The translations under genes and the position numbers were made by a program. From IMG/VR virus record IMGVR_UViG_3300032087_000946, positions 1 through 22,157 of that record: a stretch of 22,157 nt of DNA; one strand, written 5' to 3'. The DNA is from a virus. Shown here in pieces: positions 4,664-11,503 of the stretch. The notes beneath the pieces are model-generated. The model was not told the DNA's origin and did not search any database. It saw only the letters and a list, made by a program, of their open reading frames with translations. Positions within the stretch are counted from its first letter, which is position 1; every line of letters starts with the position of its first letter.

Positions 4664-6120
4664 GCCAAATAGAATACAACCTAATGCCACAGGGCCAGGT
4701 TCTACAGGACTTTGCTGACTGTAGGGCTAGAAACTCCTTTATCATGGGGCCACTCGGCTCTGGTAAGACCGTTCAATGCATCCTTAAACTGTTCGACTTG
4801 ATGTGTGAGCAGGAACCTGTGTCTGACCCACAACATAAGAACTATGGTGTGCGCTTATCCCGTATAATCGCAGCCCGTAACACTTACTCTGAACTGTTCT
4901 CTACCACGATTAAGGACTGGCTAGAGATACACGGTGAGCTAGGGGACTTCAAACAGGGTAATAAGGAGCCTCCTACGCACTTCATTAGGTTTAATTTAGA
5001 GGATGGTACGAAGGTAGAGTGTGATGTCGTGTTTATCGCATTTGATCGCCCTGAACACGTTAAGAAGGCTAGGGGTATTCAGACTACATGGGTGTGGTTA
5101 AACGAGACAAAGGAGCATTCTAAGGCTGTTTTAGACATGCTGGACCTAAGACACGGCCGTTATCCCTCCCCAAAAGAAGGATCGCGTCCTACACATCATG
5201 GGATCATTGGTGATAGTAACGCCCCTGACGAAGACCACTGGTATTTTAAACTAGCAGAGATAGAGCGCCCTGAAGATTGGTCATTTTTTAGGCAACCTGG
5301 CGGTGTATTCAAGGACGGCGAGGACTGGAAGGTCAATGATGACGCTGAGAACCTGATCAACTTACCCCAAGACTACTACAAACGTGGCCTAAACGGTAAG
5401 ACTGACGACTGGATCAAGGTTAATCTCGCTAATGAATACGGCTTTGTGTCTAACGGTAAGCCTGTTCACCCCATGTACACCGATTCTGTACACTGTCAGC
5501 ACCTAGACTTTGAACCGTCCAAGGACTATCCCATTGTCCTCGGCTTTGACTTTGGCCGTACACCGGCCTGTGCATTCTTACAACGAACCTCTATAGGAAG
5601 GTGGGTGTGTTTTGATGAGATGGTACTTACCGATTCAGGTGCAGTGGATTTTGCTCCGACACTCAAGCGCTATATTGAGGAGATGTACCCAGACCATGAG
5701 TTCAAAGGATGGGGCGATCCGAGTGGACAGAACAAAAATCAATCAAACAGCGAAACCCCATTCCAAATCATGCGGGCGGCCGGCATACCCTGTCAGCCCA
5801 CCCAATCGAACGATCCACTGAAACGTAGAGCAGCCCTAGAAGTGCCCATGAAAGAGATGTGCATGGACGGTAAGCCGCGATTCACTGTCCTACCCAAAGC
5901 CTCAATGATACGTAAGGGGTTACAGGGTGGCTTCTGCTACCGCAGAGTACAGACAACCGGAGAGAGATACACTGACGAACCGGACAAGAACGAGTATTCA
6001 CACCCCGTAGAAGCCCTAGAATACGCTTTACAGGGCGAAGGTGAGGGCAGACAGGCACTAGGACGGTCTGGCAAGTTCGACAAGCCTGTAACAGCTAAGG
6101 TTGGCTTTAGTGTCTTCTGA
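4660..6120 (+). CDS. terL: terminase large subunit
   Basis: A 486-residue packaging motor that moves DNA into the prohead by ATP hydrolysis and cuts the concatemer. The N-terminal ATPase shows GPLGSGKT (30-37, Walker A) and WVWLNE (144-149, Walker B with catalytic Glu149). The C-terminal RNase H-like nuclease begins at VLGFDFGRTP (293-302, metal ligand Asp297), with WGDPSGQ near 355 supplying another acidic residue and HPVEALEYAL near the end. The length fits the family (T7 gp19 is somewhat longer). The ATG overlaps the methyltransferase stop by ATGA. Placing it before the portal differs from T7, where terminase genes are last, and is more like other podovirus groups. Confidence 0.93.
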   Translation: MSQIEYNLMPQGQVLQDFADCRARNSFIMGPLGSGKTVQCILKLFDLMCEQEPVSDPQHKNYGVRLSRIIAARNTYSELFSTTIKDWLEIHGELGDFKQGNKEPPTHFIRFNLEDGTKVECDVVFIAFDRPEHVKKARGIQTTWVWLNETKEHSKAVLDMLDLRHGRYPSPKEGSRPTHHGIIGDSNAPDEDHWYFKLAEIERPEDWSFFRQPGGVFKDGEDWKVNDDAENLINLPQDYYKRGLNGKTDDWIKVNLANEYGFVSNGKPVHPMYTDSVHCQHLDFEPSKDYPIVLGFDFGRTPACAFLQRTSIGRWVCFDEMVLTDSGAVDFAPTLKRYIEEMYPDHEFKGWGDPSGQNKNQSNSETPFQIMRAAGIPCQPTQSNDPLKRRAALEVPMKEMCMDGKPRFTVLPKASMIRKGLQGGFCYRRVQTTGERYTDEPDKNEYSHPVEALEYALQGEGEGRQALGRSGKFDKPVTAKVGFSVF

Positions 6121-6469
6121 CATATTCGTAGTATTTACCAAGGATGACGGGCACTGGTGGTCAAGGTTCCTACATAAAGACATTCAGCACTGCTTTGTCA
6201 TCAAACCTAACGGCGCTGATTACCTTGTTCACGCCAGAACGACCCAAAAATTTGATCTGTTCACGGTTACGGACAAAAATGTTATACTTGACGAACCTTT
6301 TATTATGATGGGGTATGAGCAAAAGAGCCCTGTCAGGGGTTTGTTCATGCTAAATACTTGCGTAGGACATACTAAACAACTGTTGGGTATTAACAAGCCA
6401 TTTATATGGACACCCTACCAACTCTACAAGTACATGAGAAAGCATTATGAAAGCACCAAAAGCACCTAA
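6110..6469 (+). CDS. hypothetical protein between terminase and portal
   Basis: About 119 residues. A GTG at 6110 (MSSDIFVVFTKDDGHWW) has AAGG 9 nt upstream; a TTG at 6101 would add three residues but leaves no room for a Shine-Dalgarno, so I prefer 6110. Either start overlaps the terminase end. The protein looks like an alpha/beta fold with several aromatic strands (IFVVFTKDDGHWW, HCFVIKPNG, DYLVHART) and a conserved-looking CVGHTKQLLGI segment near a Cys and His, followed by WTPYQLYKYM. A small papain- or NlpC-like fold could be imagined from that Cys and His, but the order of catalytic residues cannot be confirmed by eye. Function unknown. Confidence 0.65.
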   Translation: MSSDIFVVFTKDDGHWWSRFLHKDIQHCFVIKPNGADYLVHARTTQKFDLFTVTDKNVILDEPFIMMGYEQKSPVRGLFMLNTCVGHTKQLLGINKPFIWTPYQLYKYMRKHYESTKST

Positions 6470-6728
6470 GCCCACTGCTCAAGAAACAGCAATGGTAGAA
6501 CGTCAGCGCAGAGAGCTAGACGAGGAAATGGAAGAACAAGAGCGACGCTTGAAGGCTGTAGCCAGAGGAACACTAGGAACTAAATCACTGTTAGCCAAAG
6601 GCCCAGTAGCTAAACGATCAGGCCCAGGTCGAGGTCGTGGCGGTATGGGTACATTGACTGGTGGCGGCTTGATGGGCGGCATCGGCGGTTACACTCCTGG
6701 ACGACAAGGCCCAACTAGAGAGCGATAA
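6447..6728 (+). CDS. small charged, glycine-rich protein upstream of portal
   Basis: A 93-residue protein. Residues 10-40 are a highly charged helix, likely a coiled coil (VERQRRELDEEMEEQERRL). The C-terminal 35 residues are Gly/Arg-rich and low in complexity (GPGRGRGGMG, GGGLMGGIGG). It overlaps the previous gene by 23 nt, has a GAGAAAG Shine-Dalgarno and ends one base before the portal start. Small proteins of this type, a coiled coil plus a flexible tail, are common just before the portal in T7-like marine phages, but I cannot name a function; a minor virion or assembly role is an inference from position. Confidence 0.65.
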   Translation: MKAPKAPKPTAQETAMVERQRRELDEEMEEQERRLKAVARGTLGTKSLLAKGPVAKRSGPGRGRGGMGTLTGGGLMGGIGGYTPGRQGPTRER

Positions 6729-6729
6729 A

Positions 6730-8295
6730 ATGCAGTTACCAAAAGAGCTAGGGTCTTTAGCTGACCTTAAAAAGCGCGAAGCCAAGGCATTCGAGAATGC
6801 TATGATGTGGCACGACACGCTAGACGATGTGTACGAGTTCTTCCTTCCTAACAGGAACTTGTTCGACACCAATCGCCGAGGCCAGAAGAAGATGGAGCGT
6901 ATCTTTGACTCCACGGCTCTTGAGGCAATCCAACAGGGTGCTAGTAAGCTGCAAGAAAACATCGCACCTATCTGGTCACGCTGGGCTACGTTTGCCCCGT
7001 CCGACCAAGTAGTAGAGATGCTCGAGACTGGTGACTACGGCGTAACCGTACAAGAGGTAGAGGCTAACCTAGAGAAGCAGGCAGTCATTATCTTTGATTA
7101 CATCAACCGTTCTAACTTCGCCACGCAGTTTTACGAGCATGCACTAGACCTTTTAGTAGGCACTGGCTCTCTACGCATAGATGAGAACGATGACGACAAC
7201 ATGCCTGTCATCTTCAATGCTATCCCACAGAAGGGAATCGCGTTTGAGGAAGGCCCATACGGCACTATTGAGACACACTGGCGTAGATTCAACGTCAAGG
7301 CGCGTAACCTAGAGCGTCAGTGGAGAGGCTTCAAGTCCTCCGAGAAGATCAAGAATGTGATCAAAAATTCACCAGATAAAGACATCGAGGTATGCGAGGG
7401 TGTTGTCTATATGCCCAAGTCTAAGACCTACTACGGCTGTGTCTGGGTGAAGAATGAAGATTCTATTAGCTGGATGGAAGACTACGGTACATCTAGCCCT
7501 TGGTTAACTGGACGCTACTCTAAGGTATCCGGTGAGATACGCGGTCGTGGCCCTGCCCTGCAAGCACTGCCTGATGTGCGCTCTCTGAACAAAGCCAAAG
7601 AGTTTGTGCTACAGAAAGCAGCTATCGATCTAGCGGGTATGTACACAGCTACTGATGACGGCGTAACCAACCCCTACAATATTAGTATAAGCCCGGGCAT
7701 TGTTATTCCTGTTGGTTCTAACAACTCCGCGAATCCCTCTATCCAACGCCTAGACACGGGAACTAACCTGTCATTAGCCCAGTTCGAGATTGTAGAGCTA
7801 CAGACTGCTATCAAACGTGCCCTGTTTAACGATCTACGCGACCCTACTGGCCCTGTACGCAGTGCTACTGAGGTGGCGTTAGAGTCCAGAGAACTAGCAA
7901 AACGCATTGGTTCTGCGTTTGGTCGCTTGCAGACCGAAGTGTTAATCCCTATCATCAAGCGTGTAGCAGCTATTCTAACTCGTAGAGGGCTAATCACCCC
8001 CATACAGTTAGATGGCAGAGACATCGATATTAAATTCCTGTCTCCATTGGCTAAGGCGCAAGATGGTGAGGACTTGATGAGCGTACAACAGGCTGTAGCA
8101 TTTGTATTACAGACTGCTGGCCCAGACCAAGCCATGATCTCCTTTAAGATGGAAGACTTTGGTACATGGGCTGGAGGTAAAACTGGTATGCCTGCTGAAC
8201 TATTGCGAAGCGAAACCGAGAAACAACAAATCATTCAGGCTGGCGCACAGGCTGAACAAGCTGGGATGGCCACGAGTCAACCGCCAGTACAATGA
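6730..8295 (+). CDS. portal (head-tail connector) protein
   Basis: A 521-residue equivalent of T7 gp8 (536 aa), forming the dodecameric ring at the portal vertex through which DNA enters and leaves. Family-typical blocks are FDSTALEAIQQGASKL (about 57-72) with IAPIWSRWATF just after, the middle region GTGSLRI, PDVRSLNKAKEF (about 281-292) and the long C-terminal helical region around RSATEVALESRELAKRIG. The C-terminal tail is Gln/Ala-rich (QAGAQAEQAG). It follows the preceding gene by one base and overlaps the next by 4 nt. The assignment agrees in length, motifs and position just before scaffold and capsid. Confidence 0.92.
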   Translation: MQLPKELGSLADLKKREAKAFENAMMWHDTLDDVYEFFLPNRNLFDTNRRGQKKMERIFDSTALEAIQQGASKLQENIAPIWSRWATFAPSDQVVEMLETGDYGVTVQEVEANLEKQAVIIFDYINRSNFATQFYEHALDLLVGTGSLRIDENDDDNMPVIFNAIPQKGIAFEEGPYGTIETHWRRFNVKARNLERQWRGFKSSEKIKNVIKNSPDKDIEVCEGVVYMPKSKTYYGCVWVKNEDSISWMEDYGTSSPWLTGRYSKVSGEIRGRGPALQALPDVRSLNKAKEFVLQKAAIDLAGMYTATDDGVTNPYNISISPGIVIPVGSNNSANPSIQRLDTGTNLSLAQFEIVELQTAIKRALFNDLRDPTGPVRSATEVALESRELAKRIGSAFGRLQTEVLIPIIKRVAAILTRRGLITPIQLDGRDIDIKFLSPLAKAQDGEDLMSVQQAVAFVLQTAGPDQAMISFKMEDFGTWAGGKTGMPAELLRSETEKQQIIQAGAQAEQAGMATSQPPVQ

Positions 8296-8576
8296 GTTGG
8301 GACAATATCGAGAAGGCTTCTGTTAATCCAGAGGCCGCAAAAAAGCAGACGGCTGAAAAACGTGCCAAGGCTGCTGCTCTTGCTAAGGCATACAACCGCT
8401 GCTTCAACTCTGAGGAAGGCAAGCAGGTTATTGCTGATCTACACAAACGTTTTATCTACGATAACGATACCTCCTTTGGTTCCCCGAACATTAACTATGA
8501 ATCTGCCTACCATAACGGTGAGTCAGGCGTAGTTAAGTTCATCATTAATCAAATCAATCAGGCAGAAACACTATGA
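8292..8576 (+). CDS. Bbp19-like virion-region protein
   Basis: A 94-residue protein with a Lys/Ala-rich N-terminal helix (residues 13-36) and then a block resembling the Bbp19 phage family: a small alpha segment CFNSEEGKQVIADLHKRF, a loop with SFGSPN, and a C-terminal AYHNGESGVVKFIINQI helix. Proteins with this domain are encoded near portal and capsid genes in many podoviruses; their function is not known. The start overlaps the portal stop by 4 nt, and the stop overlaps the next start. The family match rests on the pattern of the FNS-EGKQVI and GES-VV-I motifs and is moderate. Confidence 0.6.
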   Translation: MSWDNIEKASVNPEAAKKQTAEKRAKAAALAKAYNRCFNSEEGKQVIADLHKRFIYDNDTSFGSPNINYESAYHNGESGVVKFIINQINQAETL

Positions 8577-8896
8577 CAAAAGAAGTTAAGAAGCGTGTCG
8601 TAAAGGCAACGCCCAAGATTCTTATAGGCGATGATTCTAAGAAGTACCTAGAGAAGATTGGCTTTAACATGGAGTGGCTGCACGACTTGGCTAAACAGTA
8701 CAAGTTTGATGGGTTTGATTATGTCAGTAAGTTTTGTGCATTCCGGTGTAACCGTGATGGCAAAAGCGTCGAATGGATTGACGTTAATACTCTTGCTTTG
8801 CTCAATGGACAGCGCAAGTTATGCGAGATCAAACTTAAACACCAACCATTAGGGAAGTCGAGGAAGATTATTGATTTACCCTGGGAGAAGATTTAA
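8573..8896 (+). CDS. hypothetical protein, 107 aa
   Basis: A 107-residue basic protein. It starts with a Lys-rich segment (MTKEVKKRVVKATPKI), then a helical region (SKKYLEKIGFNMEWLHDLAKQY) and a mixed C-terminal half with two Cys (KFCAFRCNRDG) and a Trp-containing end (IDLPWEKI). The start overlaps the previous stop (ATGA) and the stop overlaps the scaffold start (TAATG), so it is translated as part of the portal-scaffold run. It sits where other podoviruses carry small unknown genes. No family is recognised. Confidence 0.65.
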   Translation: MTKEVKKRVVKATPKILIGDDSKKYLEKIGFNMEWLHDLAKQYKFDGFDYVSKFCAFRCNRDGKSVEWIDVNTLALLNGQRKLCEIKLKHQPLGKSRKIIDLPWEKI

Positions 8897-9633
8897 TGTC
8901 AGAAGAACAGGCCGCAGTAGAAGAAACAACAAGCGATACCCTGTTAGATCAGTCATCGCCAGAGTTAAGTGAAGGTGAATACTTTCTATCAGAAGGTATC
9001 AAGGGTGCAGGCGACATGCCTGAGTGGTACAACCCTACCAAGTACAAGTCAGTAGCTGAACAGGCTAAAGCATACAACGAGCTAGAGAAGAAGTTCGGTG
9101 GATTCACAGGCGCACCTAAAGACGGCTATGCTGGCCCTGAAGGTGTAGAGTCTGGTGATGCTTTGCTAGAAGAACTGACCGAGTTTGCTACTAGAACCAA
9201 CATGTCTCAGGACGCATTTAACGATGCATGGGAACTGTTAACCGCACAGTCTGAAGCTGTAGAGCAGGTTGAGCAGGAGCAGGAGTTGGCGAAGCTAGGA
9301 GACAACGCACAGCAGCGCATTAAGACTATTGAAGGGTTCATGAAGAACAATATGAGTCCAGAAGACTTTGATGTAGCTCGTGACCTAGTAACTACAGCAG
9401 AATCAGTGCAGTTGATTGAGATGCTAGTAGCCGCTACAGCCCCGACTAAGCTACCCATACAGGGCGGTGAAAGCCCCACAGGTGTTACATGGGCTGACAT
9501 TGAGGCTGAGATGTTTAAGAAGCACGAGAATGGGCAGTTGTTACGCAGTGTAGATACCAACCATGAACGCAAAATCCAGAAGATGATGCACGATTACGGT
9601 GGAGATATGCCACACCACCAGACCATTGGTTGA
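8896..9633 (+). CDS. capsid assembly scaffolding protein
   Basis: A 245-residue, acidic, helix-rich protein with no Cys, equivalent to T7 gp9. It directs prohead assembly and leaves before or during packaging. The N-terminal 40 residues are Glu/Ser-rich and disordered. A block typical of T7-like scaffolds follows (EWYNPTKYKSVAEQAKAYNELEKKFG, read in two overlapping halves, about residues 40-65), then GAPKDGY, a long charged helical region (SEAVEQVEQEQELAKLG) and a final amphipathic part ending MMHDYGGDMPHH, which in the family contacts the capsid. Its position directly before the capsid gene agrees. It is probably the last gene of the transcript that starts near 3064. Confidence 0.85.
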   Translation: MSEEQAAVEETTSDTLLDQSSPELSEGEYFLSEGIKGAGDMPEWYNPTKYKSVAEQAKAYNELEKKFGGFTGAPKDGYAGPEGVESGDALLEELTEFATRTNMSQDAFNDAWELLTAQSEAVEQVEQEQELAKLGDNAQQRIKTIEGFMKNNMSPEDFDVARDLVTTAESVQLIEMLVAATAPTKLPIQGGESPTGVTWADIEAEMFKKHENGQLLRSVDTNHERKIQKMMHDYGGDMPHHQTIG

Positions 9634-9659
9634 TACATAAGTGTCATTCGGGGTATAAT
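9630..9659 (+). promoter_or_regulatory. sigma70-type promoter of capsid gene
   Basis: TTGATA (9630-9635, five of six matches to TTGACA), an 18-nt spacer and a perfect TATAAT (9654-9659) lie in the gap between scaffold and capsid; the -35 box overlaps the scaffold stop codon. Transcription would start near 9666, giving a leader of about 116 nt. The spacer contains GTGTCA, also seen in the control region at 2981-2986. T7 has its strongest late promoter at the same place before its capsid gene. Confidence 0.65.
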
Positions 9660-9687
9660 CTGTCCACTGGATACCCTTTCTCTAAGG

Positions 9688-9725
9688 CCCAGTAAATTAG
9701 GTTGGATGCTGACCAATTTACTGGG
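9688..9725 (+). promoter_or_regulatory. long leader hairpin before capsid gene
   Basis: CCCAGTAAATT (9688-9698) and AATTTACTGGG (9715-9725) form a perfect 11-bp stem. The 16-nt loop can pair further (GGT/ACC). No T tract follows directly, so it is unlikely to be an intrinsic terminator. It falls within the leader of the capsid transcript. It may stabilise the mRNA, be cut by RNase III, or bind a protein. A T-rich stretch (9749-9768) and a GAGGAA Shine-Dalgarno (9770-9775) lie between it and the ATG. Confidence 0.7.
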
Positions 9726-9781
9726 TACTCAGCAAAAACCTTGAAAAACTTTTTTATTTACTCTTTTTCGAGGAAACTATT

Positions 9782-10627
9782 ATGAGTAAAAATCTATCGG
9801 CCGTAGCGGTCACAGAGTTTGACAGTATGGTCAAGCATGCCTATCAGGGCATGGGCCTGCTGAAAGGTGCTGTAACTCAGCGCAACAATGTAATTGGCGA
9901 TACTTACAAGTTCCGCCGTATGGGTAAGGGTCTTGCCAACCAGAAGTCTACTTCTGATCTGGTAACTCCTATGGATGTGGCGCACGAGTTCAAGACTGCC
10001 ACTCTGTCTAACTGGAATGCTCCAGAGTACACTGACATGTTTGATGCCAAAGATGTCAACTTTGATGAGAAGCAGGAACTGGCTAACACTATCGCTGGTG
10101 CCTTGGGTCGTCGTACTGACCAGCTCGTCATCGATGCTATGGATGCTTCTACTCCTCTGACTACAACTATCAACACCAACGTAGGTGGCAACAACACTAA
10201 CCTGAACATGGCTAAGGTCATCAAGGCACAGGTTGAGCTGCGCGACCAAGGTGTACCTAACTCTGAGCTGTTTGCTGCTGTAAACGCACTGGGTCTAGGT
10301 GGACTGTTGAATGACGAGAAGGCAACTTCTTCTGACTACCAGGCTATTAAAGCTCTCGTAAACGGCGACGTTGACACTCTGGCTGGCTTCAAGTTTGTAA
10401 TCCTTGAGTCACGCGCAGAAGGTGGACTGACTACCGCTGCTAACGTAGTTGATTCTTACTTCTTCCAGCGTCCTGCTGTTGGCCTCGCCATCGGTATCGA
10501 CATGAAGACTGAGATCGATTGGGTTGCCGAGCGTACTTCTTGGTTGTGTAACGGCATGCTGAAGGCTGGCGCTGTTGTTCGCGACGAAGGCGGTTTGGTT
10601 AAAGTTCAATACACTCAGACTGCATAA
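9782..10627 (+). CDS. major capsid protein
   Basis: A 281-residue shell protein, expected to have the HK97 fold of the phage_capsid_2 type. Supporting blocks are EFDSMVKHAYQGMG near the N-terminus, RRMGKGLANQKS, the strand-rich WNAPEYTDMFDAKDVNFDEK, GALGRRTDQLVIDAMDAS and the C-terminal FFQRPAVGLAIGIDMKTEID followed by AERTSWLCNG. Its own promoter, structured leader and good Shine-Dalgarno (GAGGAA, 7 nt before ATG), along with a terminator two genes on, fit the most abundant virion protein. Length is shorter than T7 gp10A (345 aa) and near that of other members of this family. A frequent use of preferred codons is also apparent by eye. Confidence 0.9.
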   Translation: MSKNLSAVAVTEFDSMVKHAYQGMGLLKGAVTQRNNVIGDTYKFRRMGKGLANQKSTSDLVTPMDVAHEFKTATLSNWNAPEYTDMFDAKDVNFDEKQELANTIAGALGRRTDQLVIDAMDASTPLTTTINTNVGGNNTNLNMAKVIKAQVELRDQGVPNSELFAAVNALGLGGLLNDEKATSSDYQAIKALVNGDVDTLAGFKFVILESRAEGGLTTAANVVDSYFFQRPAVGLAIGIDMKTEIDWVAERTSWLCNGMLKAGAVVRDEGGLVKVQYTQTA

Positions 10628-10639
10628 GGAGAAACTATC

Positions 10640-10903
10640 ATGGCTTTTGTTCGATCTGATCTATGCCGCATTGGCGGTTCTGGCAACGGTGGTTCTACTT
10701 GGCAGTACACAACTACTGAAGCTACTTCAGCGGTTGTAGCTGACACTAACTACTTTGCTAACGCAGCAGCGGAACTGAGCGCTGGCGACATTCTGCTGGT
10801 TATCGGTACTACTGGAACTACTCCTACTGGACGTATCTCCTATGTAGAATCAAATGACGGTACTACCGTTGTTTGTGCCGCAGGTACAGTAATTACCGCG
10901 TAA
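10640..10903 (+). CDS. putative capsid decoration or head protein
   Basis: An 87-residue protein rich in Thr, Gly, Ala and Ser. The N-terminus is MAFVRSDLCRIGGSGNGGS; then come WQYTTTEATSAVV, a helix-like YFANAAAELSAGD and beta strands (ILLVIGTTG, GRISYVESNDGTTVVCA). The YTTTEA followed by YF-AA-LS-GDIL pattern resembles small proteins encoded next to capsid genes in many podoviruses, thought to decorate heads or form fibres. It is co-transcribed with the capsid gene only 12 nt downstream (TAAGGAGAAA supplies the Shine-Dalgarno) and is followed by a strong terminator, so it should be made in large amounts. The decoration role is inferred from position and composition. Confidence 0.65.
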   Translation: MAFVRSDLCRIGGSGNGGSTWQYTTTEATSAVVADTNYFANAAAELSAGDILLVIGTTGTTPTGRISYVESNDGTTVVCAAGTVITA

Positions 10904-10911
10904 AACTGAAT

Positions 10912-10933
10912 GGGGGCTTCGGCCCCCTTTCTT
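10912..10933 (+). terminator. UUCG-loop terminator after capsid unit
   Basis: GGGGGC (10912-10917) and GCCCCC (10922-10927) form a 6-bp GC stem closed by the very stable TTCG tetraloop, followed by TTTCTT. It lies 8 nt past the stop of the gene after the capsid gene, the same place as the T7 late terminator T-phi. It should lower expression of the tail genes relative to the capsid, assuming partial read-through. Confidence 0.9.
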
Positions 10934-10945
10934 ACTGAGGTTAGT

Positions 10946-11503
10946 ATGGCAGAGAAAATTAAGTTAATTTCTAACGCCTTGATTTTGATTGGCGACCTGC
11001 CTATCACATCATTAAGTGGTAACACACGCGCAGAAACCGTAGCTAACAACTTGTACGACAACATCGTGCAGGCTGAGATGTCTAAGTATCGCTGGGGCTT
11101 TGCTCGACGATTAGCGCAGTTAGCACTGACTACAGAGACTCCAGTAGGTAATGACTACAAGAATATCTATCAGCTTCCTGCTGACCTGATTAACGTAGTT
11201 AAGTTAGACCCTGCAATACAATACAGAATCTATGGCGACAAGGTGTATGCCAATACATCTGGGCCTTTGTACGTTGATTACATAGCAAACGTGGCTGAAG
11301 GCGAATGGCCTGTCTACTTTGCTAAGATGATCGAGTACGCACTAGCAATGGACTTTGCGCCTTCTATCAGGGACAGTGCTGCATCAGCACAGGTTAACGC
11401 TGCTAAGTACGAGAACGCATCCCGTATGGCGCGTTACACTGACTCACAACAATACCCAACGGAGCCGCTTAGAAGCCAACCATTTATTAATGTGAGGTAC
11501 TAA
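10946..11503 (+). CDS. tail tubular protein A (T7 gp11-like)
   Basis: A 185-residue tail adaptor that forms the ring below the portal; T7 gp11 has 196 aa. The start MAEKIKLISNALILIGD with the block TRAETVANNLYDNIVQAEM is typical of the family, as are the middle YQLPADLINVVKL and the later GPLYVDYIANV. I place the start at 10946, where a TGAGG sits 6 nt upstream; the frame also has an ATG at 10910, but it lies at the foot of the terminator stem and would add 12 unlikely residues. The stop overlaps the tail tube B start (TAATG). Confidence 0.88.
   Translation: MAEKIKLISNALILIGDLPITSLSGNTRAETVANNLYDNIVQAEMSKYRWGFARRLAQLALTTETPVGNDYKNIYQLPADLINVVKLDPAIQYRIYGDKVYANTSGPLYVDYIANVAEGEWPVYFAKMIEYALAMDFAPSIRDSAASAQVNAAKYENASRMARYTDSQQYPTEPLRSQPFINVRY

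Noticed and set aside
4863-4868. TATAAT within the large terminase gene (and another near 14885 in the gp15-like gene).
   Set aside because: They are inside coding sequence without a -35 box or a gene start downstream; about this number is expected by chance.
7674-8234. 186-codon minus-strand frame inside the portal gene.
   Set aside because: It is an antisense shadow: the portal frame is well supported by family motifs, and this strand has no independent signals.
10910-10945. Upstream ATG of the tail tube A frame at 10910.
   Set aside because: It lies at the foot of the terminator stem; TGAGG before 10946 and the family-typical N-terminus support the later start.
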